Positions 8,902-18,700 of a DNA stretch of 64,000 nucleotides are shown here, in pieces. The position numbers were made by a program, and so were the translations under genes. The notes beneath the pieces are model-generated. The model saw nothing but the letters and a program-made list of their open reading frames with translations, was not told the DNA's origin and did not search any database. The stretch comes from CAILUG01 sp903844415. GTDB taxonomy: Bacteria > Pseudomonadota > Gammaproteobacteria > Pseudomonadales > Pseudohongiellaceae. Within the stretch, counting starts at the first letter, position 1. Each line of letters opens with the position of its first letter. The stretch spans positions 62,001-126,000 of the forward strand of contig CANJTS010000009.1 of the NCBI GenBank assembly GCA_947477655.1, given 5' to 3'.

Positions 8902-10737
8902 ATGCTGGACATGTTGTGGTTAGTACCAACCATTCCCTTGGTAGGTTTTCTCATTCTTACTCTCAGTAGCGGTAAGTTACCCGAAGTGCCTGCTGCTATT
9001 GTGGGTGCCGGTTCCATCGGTCTATCGTTTGTAGTGGCATTGTTGGTTGGCCTCGAATTCATCGGTAGTCAGGCTACGTCTTATTCACAAAATTTGTACA
9101 CCTGGATGTCGGTTGGTACTTTTGAAGCCGGTTTCTCCTTTTATCTCGATGGTGTATCACTGGTAATGATGTTCATTATTACCGGCATTGGTTTTTTGAT
9201 TCATGTTTACGCTACCGGTTACATGCACAAAGACGCAAGTTATGCGCGTTTTTTCGCTTACATGAACCTGTTTGTAGCTGCGATGTTGATTCTAGTATTG
9301 GGTGATAATCTTTTATTGTTGTTCATGGGTTGGGAGGGTGTTGGTCTGTGTTCCTACCTTTTGATTGGGTTCTGGTATACCGATTCAAACAATGGTTATT
9401 GTGCCCGAAAAGCTTTTGTTGTGACGCGGGTAGGGGATGCCTCAATGGCGCTGGGTTTGTTCCTGCTATTTGTAACCTTAGGCACACTTAATATTCAGGA
9501 GATCTTGGTCTTAGCACAAAGCCAATATCCAGTGGGATCAGGCATTGCTACTGCTGTTACCTTGCTGTTGCTCGGTGGTGCTGTTGGTAAATCCGCGCAA
9601 TTACCTTTACAAACTTGGTTGCCCGATGCAATGGCAGGGCCAACGCCAATTTCCGCGTTGATACATGCCGCCACAATGGTAACCGCAGGGGTTTACCTAA
9701 TTGCACGTACCCATGTGCTTTATATTCTGGCACCCGATGTGCAGTATTTAGTCGGAGTTATCGGTGCTATTACCTTATTGATCGCTGGTTTCACGGCGTT
9801 AACCCAAAGTGATATTAAAAAGGTGTTGGCTTTTTCTACTATGAGCCAAATTGGTTACATGTTTTTGGCGTTGGGAGTAGGCGCGTGGGGCAGCGCGATT
9901 TTCCATTTGATGACACACGCCTTCTTCAAGGCTTTGTTATTCCTCACGGCGGGCTCCATCATCCTGGCCATGCATCACGAACAAAATATTTTCAAAATGG
10001 GTGGCTTGCGTAAAGACCTACCCTGGTCACATGCTTTGTTTCTAATTGGTACCGTCGCGTTAGTTGCTTTGCCATTTACGTCGGGATTTTTTAGCAAGGA
10101 AGAAATTCTGGCCAGTGCATTGGCTCATCATGAAGGCGGATATTTACTGTGGTTGGCGGGTGTGGCGGGTGCTTTCATGACTGGTCTTTACAGTTTTCGT
10201 CTATATTTCCTTGTGTTCTGGGGGAAGAAAACCCATGACGGTCACGAGGTCATGGGTCTGCATTTGCAAGGACCACTCGTTGTGTTGGCGGTGTTGTCAT
10301 TAGTTGGTGGATATTTTGTTATCCCGGTAGAAACGGTATTTCCTGAATTAGCCGAGCATCATCCCTCGTTATTTTATCAAGCCATAATGATGGGTTTGCC
10401 CATGCTAGGCATTTTTGTCGCCTGGCTGGTGTTTGTTAAAAAAATCATCAACACAGACAAGCTTGTCGATTCGGGTTTTGGTGCCTTGTTACACCGTTTT
10501 TGGTTTACGCAGTGGGGCATGGATTGGTTATATGACCGCATTATTGTGGCGCCTTATGTGGGCTTGGCCAAACTTAACAAGAATGACTTTATAGATTCGT
10601 TTTATAACGGCACTGCCAAATTAACTTTGATTTTGCATGGCTTAGTGAGTGACACCCAGACCGGGCAATTGCGCTGGTATGCCATTACCCTTGCGAGCGG
10701 CCTCTTGCTCTTGGTCAGCCTCGGAGTATTGCTATGA
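8902..10737 (+). CDS. nuoL: NADH-quinone oxidoreductase subunit L
   Basis: Distal proton-pumping subunit, 611 aa, Mrp-antiporter family. The signature LLLFMGWEGVGLCSYLLIGFW lies near residues 137-157, and KSAQLPLQTWLPDAMAGPTPISALIHAATMVTAGVYL near 230-266 holds conserved lysine and histidines of the proton channel. The C-terminus forms the long lateral helix region. GGGAGA upstream of ATG 8902 is a good ribosome site. The gene ends in an ATGA overlap with nuoM. Confidence 0.97.
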   Translation: MLDMLWLVPTIPLVGFLILTLSSGKLPEVPAAIVGAGSIGLSFVVALLVGLEFIGSQATSYSQNLYTWMSVGTFEAGFSFYLDGVSLVMMFIITGIGFLIHVYATGYMHKDASYARFFAYMNLFVAAMLILVLGDNLLLLFMGWEGVGLCSYLLIGFWYTDSNNGYCARKAFVVTRVGDASMALGLFLLFVTLGTLNIQEILVLAQSQYPVGSGIATAVTLLLLGGAVGKSAQLPLQTWLPDAMAGPTPISALIHAATMVTAGVYLIARTHVLYILAPDVQYLVGVIGAITLLIAGFTALTQSDIKKVLAFSTMSQIGYMFLALGVGAWGSAIFHLMTHAFFKALLFLTAGSIILAMHHEQNIFKMGGLRKDLPWSHALFLIGTVALVALPFTSGFFSKEEILASALAHHEGGYLLWLAGVAGAFMTGLYSFRLYFLVFWGKKTHDGHEVMGLHLQGPLVVLAVLSLVGGYFVIPVETVFPELAEHHPSLFYQAIMMGLPMLGIFVAWLVFVKKIINTDKLVDSGFGALLHRFWFTQWGMDWLYDRIIVAPYVGLAKLNKNDFIDSFYNGTAKLTLILHGLVSDTQTGQLRWYAITLASGLLLLVSLGVLL

Positions 10738-12233
10738 TTTTGGTGTGGTTGATTGCTATTCTTTTTGTAGGTGGCATTGGTGCTTGGCTGTCTGAAAGCA
10801 GGGGTGCTCAACACCCTCGTGTGATTGCACTGTGCGCTATTGGGCTAGATCTGTTTTTAGTCATAATGATGCTGGTAGCGCCTGCTGCGATTGGTTTGGA
10901 TGCCAGCAACATTGCTCAATTAGGGCAAAGCGGTGATTGGTTCGTGTTGTATCAAGCTGACTGGATTCCGCGGTTTGGGGTGAGTTTTATTTTTGGTGCG
11001 GACGGCCTGACCTTGTTGCTAATAGCCCTGACGGTCTTTTTGGGAATGATGGCACTAGGCTCCGCGTGGGGCGAAATTCATGAACGCAGCGGTTTCTTCT
11101 ATTTCAATCTGCTCTGGACACTTGCTGGTGTTATCGGTGTATTCACCGCACTGGATTTGTTCCTGTTTTTCTTCTTCTGGGAGGTGATGTTGATCCCGAT
11201 GTATTTCATCATTGCAATCTGGGGTCATGAGAACAAGGAATATGCGGCGATGAAATTTTTCATCTTCACCCAGGTAAGCGGGATGATTATGCTGCTCAGT
11301 ATTCTGGTGCTCGCCTATTATTACTACCTTGGTACAGGGGTTGTGTCGTTTAGCTATTTTGAATTGCTGGGCACCGATATTCCGCCGGAAATTTCCATGT
11401 TCGTCATGTTAGGTTTCTTCATCGCTTTTGCCACCAAATTGCCGGCAGTACCATTTCATAACTGGTTACCGGATGCGCATTCACAAGCGCCCACTGCAGG
11501 TTCGGTACTACTGGCGGGTATCCTGCTGAAAACGGGAGCTTACGGACTCATTCGGTTTGCAGTACCCCTTTTTCCTGAGCCCAGTATGGCCTTTGCACCA
11601 GTTGCCATGACGATGGGTGTTATCAGTATTCTTTACACGGCGAAAGTTGCTTTCGCGCAGACCGACTTGAAGCGTCTGATTGCCTATACCTCGGTCAGTC
11701 ATATGGGTTTTGTATTACTCGGTGTTTATGCATGGAATGCACAAGCCTTGCAGGGTGCCGTGATGACCATGTTGGCCCACGGCTTCAGTGCTGCGGCATT
11801 GTTTATGTTGGCAGGGGGGTTACAACACCGCATCCATACCCGTGATATGGACAAGATGGGTGGCCTCTGGGGTGTTGCACCCAAAATGGGTTTTATGGCG
11901 TTGTTTTTCACGGTAGCTGCGGTTGGTATGCCGGGGCTGGGCAATTTCGTCGGTGAGTTCTTGGTGTTGCTCGGCAGCTTTCAGGTTAACGTATTGACTA
12001 CCGCTTTTGCTTCACTAGGCCTCATTGTGGCAGCGGTGTATTCCTTGATCGTGATCCAGAAAGTATTTCACGGCAAAAATATCAACAATCACGCAATGGC
12101 CGATCTAGGCGCTGTTGAAATGATGTGTTTTTCCCTGATGTTAGTAGGGCTGGTGTGGATGGGTATGTACCCACAAAGCATGCTGGACTTGGCGCAGCCA
12201 ACCTTGCAGTCGCTCGGCATATTTTTTCCGTAA
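10734..12233 (+). CDS. nuoM: NADH-quinone oxidoreductase subunit M
   Basis: Second antiporter-type proton-pumping subunit, 499 aa, about fourteen helices. FFFFFWEVMLIPMYFIIAIWG and KLPAVPFHNWLPDAHSQAPTAGSVLLAGILLKTGAYGL are family signatures and contain the channel glutamate and lysine. Starts within nuoL (ATGA). Separated from nuoN by an 85-base gap that holds short degenerate repeats, the widest gap in the operon. Confidence 0.97.
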   Translation: MILVWLIAILFVGGIGAWLSESRGAQHPRVIALCAIGLDLFLVIMMLVAPAAIGLDASNIAQLGQSGDWFVLYQADWIPRFGVSFIFGADGLTLLLIALTVFLGMMALGSAWGEIHERSGFFYFNLLWTLAGVIGVFTALDLFLFFFFWEVMLIPMYFIIAIWGHENKEYAAMKFFIFTQVSGMIMLLSILVLAYYYYLGTGVVSFSYFELLGTDIPPEISMFVMLGFFIAFATKLPAVPFHNWLPDAHSQAPTAGSVLLAGILLKTGAYGLIRFAVPLFPEPSMAFAPVAMTMGVISILYTAKVAFAQTDLKRLIAYTSVSHMGFVLLGVYAWNAQALQGAVMTMLAHGFSAAALFMLAGGLQHRIHTRDMDKMGGLWGVAPKMGFMALFFTVAAVGMPGLGNFVGEFLVLLGSFQVNVLTTAFASLGLIVAAVYSLIVIQKVFHGKNINNHAMADLGAVEMMCFSLMLVGLVWMGMYPQSMLDLAQPTLQSLGIFFP

Positions 12234-12284
12234 CCACTAAGCTTTTCGTAACCAGTAAACTTGCTGTAACTAATAAAGATAGTT
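12228..12284 (+). repeat. Degenerate ~18-bp repeats between nuoM and nuoN
   Basis: Three imperfect head-to-tail units share the core GTAACCA-(C/G)-TAA-(G/A)-CTT, beginning at about 12229, 12247 and 12265, the third being the most diverged. The first overlaps the nuoM stop codon. No hairpin is obvious. They look like a small decayed tandem duplication in the intergenic gap. Confidence 0.5.
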
Positions 12285-12318
12285 GCTTGCTCAAAGATAA
12301 CGAACACAGGCACAAGAC

Positions 12319-13785
12319 ATGAGTTCTGACGCACTAATCGACTTACTCCAGATCATTCTGCTGACAGTAACTACTGTGGTGGTGATGATTACAGCGGCTT
12401 TCAAACGGGATCATGGTCTGATCAACTCGTTGACACAGGCGGGTTTGTTTATCACCTTGTTGATTTTTGTTTTTATTGAACCCGTTACCCCCTTGCAAGT
12501 AACACCTCTGTTGATTTTCGATGACTACAGTCTATTTTTTTCCAACTTGATCATTGTTGGAGCGATTGCAGTGACTGCGCTTGCCTATCCGTATTTTGAA
12601 AAACACCACCCGCAAAATGAAGAGTTTTACATGTTGTTGCTTACTGCCACCCTCGGAGCTGTGGTGTTGGTGTGCAGCAATCATTTTGTTTCGTTCTTTT
12701 TAGGGATGGAAATTACCGGTATCAGTCTATACGCAATGATTGCTTATCCTGTGCATGCCAGCAAAGCGGCAAAATATCCGCTTGAAGCTGCCATTAAATA
12801 TTTGATCATGTCGGGCATTGCCTCGGCGGTGATGTTATTTGGTATGGCTCTGATGTACGCCATGACCGGCACTTTTGAATTTAATACATTGGCCGCAAGC
12901 GCTGCAGCACAAGGATCTGAACTCAATCCAATGTTGCTGATTGGGTTATTGATGATTATCGGTGGCATCGCCTTTAAACTTTCTCTGGTGCCTTTTCATA
13001 TCTGGACACCCGATGTTTATGAAGGTGCACCGGTCCCTGTAACTGCTTTTCTGGCGACAATTTCTAAAGCTGCGATGGTTGCAGTTACCTTGCGCTTACT
13101 GCTGGCCGCTCAGGCTTTTGAATTTGGTCAGATAACTCTAGTGCTATCGTTGATGGCTGCTGCCTCTATGATTCTAGGTAACCTGTTGGCGGTAATGCAA
13201 AATAATGTAAAACGTTTGTTTGCCTATTCATCCATTGCTCATCTTGGGTATTTGATGGTGGTAGTGATAGCTGCAGCTGTTGTTCCCGATATGTTGAGCA
13301 TAGAAAGTATGTCCTACTACATAACTGCGTATTTTGTGATGTCGCTGGCGGGGTTTGCAGTAACCAGCGCCTTGTCTAACGCGGGCAAAGAACTGGATAT
13401 GGTTAGCGACTATCAAGGTCTGTTCTGGCGTAATCCGTGGTTGGCAGCTGTGATGATTACAGTATTGCTGTCGTTGGCGGGAATTCCACTTACCGCTGGT
13501 TTTATCGGCAAGTTCTATATTTTTACTACCGGCGTACAAGGGCAACTATGGTTTTTGCTGACCATGCTAATCATCGGCAGTGCGATTGGTTTGTATTACT
13601 ACTTGCGGCTTATTTTCACCATGCTACAGCCCGCTGCAGATGGTTTGACTTCCGATCCAGCTACTGCACAAATCCCCTTTGGTACCCATGCTGTATTGGC
13701 ATCTATGACGCTTGCCATTATTTGTCTGGGTGTTTACCCAATGCCACTTATCAACGTTTTACAAAGTCTGGCTGCTTCATTTTGA
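12319..13785 (+). CDS. nuoN: NADH-quinone oxidoreductase subunit N
   Basis: Third antiporter-type subunit of complex I, 488 aa, with about fourteen helices. Family motifs include FFLGMEITGISLYAMIAY, KLSLVPFHIWTPDVYEGAPVPVTAFLATISKAA and LFAYSSIAHLGYLMV. It closes the nuo operon. The next gene is convergent on the other strand, so nuo transcription should end in 13786-13904. No clear hairpin-T-tract terminator was seen there. Confidence 0.97.
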   Translation: MSSDALIDLLQIILLTVTTVVVMITAAFKRDHGLINSLTQAGLFITLLIFVFIEPVTPLQVTPLLIFDDYSLFFSNLIIVGAIAVTALAYPYFEKHHPQNEEFYMLLLTATLGAVVLVCSNHFVSFFLGMEITGISLYAMIAYPVHASKAAKYPLEAAIKYLIMSGIASAVMLFGMALMYAMTGTFEFNTLAASAAAQGSELNPMLLIGLLMIIGGIAFKLSLVPFHIWTPDVYEGAPVPVTAFLATISKAAMVAVTLRLLLAAQAFEFGQITLVLSLMAAASMILGNLLAVMQNNVKRLFAYSSIAHLGYLMVVVIAAAVVPDMLSIESMSYYITAYFVMSLAGFAVTSALSNAGKELDMVSDYQGLFWRNPWLAAVMITVLLSLAGIPLTAGFIGKFYIFTTGVQGQLWFLLTMLIIGSAIGLYYYLRLIFTMLQPAADGLTSDPATAQIPFGTHAVLASMTLAIICLGVYPMPLINVLQSLAASF

Positions 13786-13904
13786 ACTAATTAAAAGCCC
13801 ATGCAGTTAAGCTTGATGCGTTAATTGGTGAGAACCCTACTAATGCGGTTAGGCGTGTCGACTAAAGCTTTATCTTTGCCTGACCTGGAAAAAACTATCA
13901 ACTA

Positions 13905-15557
13905 TCAACGCACTTCCTGCAGTTGATACACACGAAAACTAAGATAGTCGTTTATTAATGCGTGATCGGAGCATTCGAGCAGCTGGCCTTGGCAACTAAG
14001 TGCTACTTCACGCGCGGCACGTAAACCAGCATCCAATGGTAATCCGGCAAACGCCATCAACTGAGCACCGAGATATGAAATGTCGAGTGCAGCAGTTGAT
14101 ACTGACTCGTTGTAATCACCAAAGTTCGCACTCAATTGATATTCTGTCAGGTATTGGATCTGTTGGTTGCTAACATTGCTTGCTATACGGTCGCGGTTTA
14201 GCAGCTCTGGATGCTGGGTGAATTGCCAGCTCACTTCCGGTTGATGATCGCCAAACCAGCCAATTATGCGTGGGCGTGGCGACTGCAACCAATACTCGGC
14301 AAGGCGAATAAAATCATCTGAAGAAGTTCGCATACGCGCCAGATAATCCGCGAGTGGGGCACCCTTTTGTTGACTGATTTCTTCAAACGCAGGCGGTACT
14401 GGCAACCTGCCGTCGCCATGTGGACCGTGATTACGTACGGTCAACGCTAAAATAAATACTGGTCTGGTATCAATGCTGCGCTCGATCAACGCCAGGGCTT
14501 TGTCAAACAACACTTGATCGGTGGTTGACTGCCAGTCGCGCGGCAGATCCAAATCTTGCGCAGCATAAAACTCTTCAAACCCATAATATCCATAGGCCGA
14601 TTTGGCATTCAAAAAGTTGCCCTGCGTTGGATATACAGCAATAGTTCTATATCCCAAGGCTGCTAGTTTGGCAGGCAGTGTATTTTGCATACGCGGTGCT
14701 AACGAAACTGGGGCATAGGCGCCGCCGCGTCCAAACACACGCCAGTCGAAACCAGTCAGCAGTGCAAACTCAGATAGCCATGTACCACCCCCAGTGGAAT
14801 GAGCCAGCAGGGGTCCTTGTTGAGTCCGTTGGGCGGCAGCCAAGGGGTGTAACATGGCTTGATCACAAACACTCTCAGCACAATCGCGAATTAAGGTCGG
14901 ATTAAATGTGCTTTCCTCAAGCACCAAAAAGATATCAGGGCGAATGCCTGTATCTTGCTTTGCCATTGCGGGATCTTCGACAGTAAATTGGGTTTGTATC
15001 AGTTCGGCTGGCAAGCTTGCTTTGATAACGCGATTGTCGAAGAAAAAGTTCAAGCGGTCGACCACCCCACTGACGTAACCCATGCCGTTCATAATCGCAA
15101 ACGCGTCATACATTTCATTTTCAATAGCGTTGGCGCGTGCTTGCTCGTTCGACATAAAAGGAGCGCCAAATCCAAGTACCAATGATGCCGCGGCTAGCAA
15201 GATTCTAATGTGCTGTCCGTGCGATTCGTCCAGCATGCTTTGCAGAGGCTTCTCAAAACGAAGTCCAATAGCCAGACATATACCAAATCCTATACACACG
15301 CTCAGCAGAGCTAAGCCAAGCAATGGGTAGTTAATAAAAATATAGAAATTTTCAAGGGGTTCCAACATGAAGAAAACCACGTCGGCAGCCGATATTGCTC
15401 CACCCAGGTAAGCCTGCTTGATGACCGAAAGCAGCACCACAAAACTCATTGTGTAAAATAGCAAGGCACCCGCTGTCCACAGTCGCCGCACCAGTGCAAA
15501 CAGGATTCCAAAAACGACCAATACGGCAATGAGAGTGCTAAGGCTGGGGTAAATCAT
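13905..15557 (-). CDS. LTA synthase/phosphoglycerol transferase-like membrane sulfatase-fold protein
   Basis: 550 aa. The first ~135 residues hold about five hydrophobic helices (roughly 4-24, 28-50, 57-75, 76-98, 117-135), followed by a large extracytoplasmic alkaline-phosphatase-superfamily domain. Visible motifs are PDIFLVLEES (metal-site acid at 214/215), STGGGTWLSEFALLTG (nucleophile position Thr259), a NHGPHG segment and GWFGDHQPE. This arrangement matches LtaS/MdoB-type phosphoglycerol transferases. In Gram-negatives such proteins modify periplasmic glucans or other envelope glycans with phosphoglycerol or phosphoethanolamine. The actual substrate cannot be told. It converges on nuoN and lies downstream of the TonB receptor, but that gene has its own terminator, so it is probably expressed separately. 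Confidence 0.8.
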   Translation of the reverse strand: MIYPSLSTLIAVLVVFGILFALVRRLWTAGALLFYTMSFVVLLSVIKQAYLGGAISAADVVFFMLEPLENFYIFINYPLLGLALLSVCIGFGICLAIGLRFEKPLQSMLDESHGQHIRILLAAASLVLGFGAPFMSNEQARANAIENEMYDAFAIMNGMGYVSGVVDRLNFFFDNRVIKASLPAELIQTQFTVEDPAMAKQDTGIRPDIFLVLEESTFNPTLIRDCAESVCDQAMLHPLAAAQRTQQGPLLAHSTGGGTWLSEFALLTGFDWRVFGRGGAYAPVSLAPRMQNTLPAKLAALGYRTIAVYPTQGNFLNAKSAYGYYGFEEFYAAQDLDLPRDWQSTTDQVLFDKALALIERSIDTRPVFILALTVRNHGPHGDGRLPVPPAFEEISQQKGAPLADYLARMRTSSDDFIRLAEYWLQSPRPRIIGWFGDHQPEVSWQFTQHPELLNRDRIASNVSNQQIQYLTEYQLSANFGDYNESVSTAALDISYLGAQLMAFAGLPLDAGLRAAREVALSCQGQLLECSDHALINDYLSFRVYQLQEVR

Positions 15558-15700
15558 ATTAATTTTTCATAACTGGCGGGAGCCGTCCAAACATTTATAG
15601 ACGGGTTGTTTGTAGTGTCGCATAAAACTGGCTAACAAATAGAGTTTTGTAAGGTAATTAGCGATGCAAATTCCAACAGAGTTCTGTTGTTATTTTTTCC

Positions 15701-15733
15701 AAAAAAAACGGCGGACCCAAAGGCCCGCCGTTT
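15701..15733 (-). terminator. Rho-independent terminator of the TonB receptor gene
   Basis: On the minus strand, a 12-bp stem with one A-C mismatch (AAACGGCGGGCC paired across a 4-base loop) is followed directly by a run of eight T. It sits 25 bases past the stop of the TonB-dependent receptor at 15758. This is a textbook intrinsic terminator. Confidence 0.9.
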
Positions 15734-15757
15734 ATATTTACCGACTTTTTACTAGAT

Positions 15758-18700
15758 TTAAAAAGATGCTTTCAAGCCTAGGAAGAAGCGACGACCCAAT
15801 GTGTCATAGTAACCAGCGTTGTAGGAACCAGCGCTCGGTAAGCTGAACCCGCTTGGATTAACGCAACCAGGCGCACCGTTACAATACGAGGTCAAAACGC
15901 TACCCTGTTTAACGCCGGTGTTTATACCGACTAGTTCAGGTTTGCCATCGAGTAGGTTGGTTATGCCACCACGTAACACAAATACCTCGCTGATGTTCCA
16001 GTTGAAGGACATATCCAAGATATTGTAGTCCGCAGATTTGACCTCTGCCATGTATCCACCACCACCCATGGGGTTGTAGGCAAGCAGGATGCCTTTAGCG
16101 CCGCCAGTAACAGCTTGGTTGTTCTTGATGATTGCCTGTTGCGTGGCATAAGCAGCAGTATTAACGCCTGGCAGGTGACGCCAGCGCAGGTTTACACTCC
16201 AGTCGTTGAGAGAGTAGTTGATAGAGCCAAACAAGCGGTAGTCATACGCCCCCCCGTTGGTTCCTGACAAGTTTGGTCCAAGTGTACCGGTCCAATCAGT
16301 TTCCACATCGTAAGCCGCGGCTGACTGCTTAGTTCTGTAGTAGTCAAGGACGGTAGCCTGCATGCTGAGCCCCAAATTGCCGGGTAAACCTACGAGTGCT
16401 TCCAGATCACCAAACCAGTTGACGCCGATATCAAGACCTTGGGTTTTAATAGTGGCTAGGTTATCGTAAGACAACGAGGTCGTTAAGGAGCCGCCGGTGA
16501 CCTTGTCTCTTGGTAGTAACTGGCAAGCTTCGGTCGCCGCGGCAGTTGCTGCTGCTGCCTTGGTGGTGACCTGATTCTGGCCAAAGCAACGGAACGCTGC
16601 GTAGTCCATCGAATACAGCATGATCGCGTCTTGAATTTCAATCCTATAGGCATCGAACGATGCATTTAAGCCCGATAACCATTCGTTGTCCCAAGGGGAA
16701 GTGGCAACTGCCCCAAAGGTGTAAGTATCGGCTGTCTCGGAAATTAGGTTGCGGTTGCCCTGTTGTTGCACCCACGCGAAGCCACCACCAGCTGCACCTG
16801 CCGCGTCAGAAACGTTGTAGAAGCGGTTTGCAGCAGGACTGCCGGCTCCACCCATAAGTTCCTGACAGATCAGGAAGGTGCTCTGTGCTCCTGCGGTGGT
16901 CTGACCCGGAGCTAGTGCGGTCTGAGGTTCGCCAGGGTTCAGGATAGGATCGGGCAGTACTCCGCCAGCACCGTACGGAAAGTTCGAGCGAGAACCGCAA
17001 GAATCACCGAAGGCACCCCCACCAGTGAAAATTTCCTGTTGGTTGAGGAAGAGTTCACCAAGGTTTGGCGCACGTGTTGCGCGGTTGAAACCACCACGGA
17101 AGCGGAGCTTGTCGTTAACTTCCCAATTAGCCAAGATTTTCCAAGTTACCTCATCGTCAGTGTGTTCGTACTTGGAGAAACGCGCGCCAAGTTCCAGTTC
17201 CACCTTGTTGATAAACGGCAGACCTTCAATAACTGGCACCAGCCCCTCTACGTAATAGTCATCGACAGAAGTCGAGGCATCTAATGTGCCAGTTGGGTAT
17301 ACACCCACCACTTGGTCTGTAAACGAGTTGGTGGACTGCAGACCATCTGGGTAGAACTGCCCGCTATTTTGGCGCATCTGGTAACCGGCCGCTGCACGGA
17401 CTTCACCTGCAGGAAGCTCCATCACAGAGCCCTGGAAGTTAAGCTCGACAATATCCTGAAGGTTCTGGGTGCGAGTCTGCAAATCGGCACTGATGGCGTC
17501 AAAGCAATTTTTCGAGAGCGGCACATCACCTTTGAACAAGGTATCGTAAAGTCCAGATGTGCAAGTAAAGTCACCCACTCCGAAGGTTGGGCGGGTAGCC
17601 ATAACGGTCTTACCATCTGCGCCCATGTAGCTGGTGTTGCCCGTGCCTTTAGAATTGCGGCCGTAATCGGGCATGCTAATCAGCCGACGATAGCGTTCGA
17701 GTGACAGGTTACCGCCAGCGAGGTTAGACGTGGCTGATTCGGCATGGGACGCGTAGGCTTCACCGGTCCAGTCGCGGAATGGTAATTCGAAGTTCATACC
17801 TGTTTCTACCTGCCACACCTCGTTAGTATTATAAGTATTGCGCGGCGGGAGGCTAAGATTGGGGTTCCAGTTTGGCTGCCACAGGCCACTGGGGTTGTTT
17901 CTGCTGTTCAACAAGATAGCCAGCTCATTAGGCACAGGGAAATGCGCGCCCGCTGCACCCGAGGGGATGAAGCTCGGGTTCTTGTAAGCGCCGGGATTTG
18001 CCGCTACAGCTAATACGGTGGCAGTATCTCGGTAGTCCAAGGCGGGATTGACTGGGCTGTCTTTGATTGGATCGTAGGGCAGAGATACTTCCCAACCATT
18101 TACCACGTTGGTACCGAACAATAGTGTGCGGGTCTTGCTCTCGGCGAAGGTTCCACGCACATAGAGGTTTACGGTATCGGTCACGTCGAAGTTACCCGAC
18201 GTGAAAAAGGAGTAACGATCTTGCGGTGCACTCGCAAGCTGCTGAGAGTTATGCCACTTTATGTTCTTAAACTCGATGCTGGAAGGCGGCCGCGCAGCGT
18301 CGAGAGCTGTCTGTGTGTAATATTCGCCAGTGTCACGCGGGCCTTTGTACTTGGATACGCCACCTTCACTACCGCCTACCCAGATTGTGCCATCGGGGTT
18401 GAAGTTGAAGCCGCCACTGTTTGGAATTCCGGTAGCAGGTAACCCAAGCGGATTGACGACGTTAGTGCCGGCCGGGCGCGCGACATGCAGTGCGTTGATG
18501 GTATTGATGTGTGGACAGCTGCCATGACCGAGGGCAATATAACCGCTGCTGCAACTGTAGCTGTTGATACCTTGTAGGCCAAAGGTGCCGCCTACTAAAG
18601 GATTTTGCCAGCGGTCTTTCTCGTAGATCTCACGTCCTAATTCAAGTGCTGCTTTGCGGCTGTAGCGTTCCAGCCCCATGGTGACGTTGCCGCGACCATC

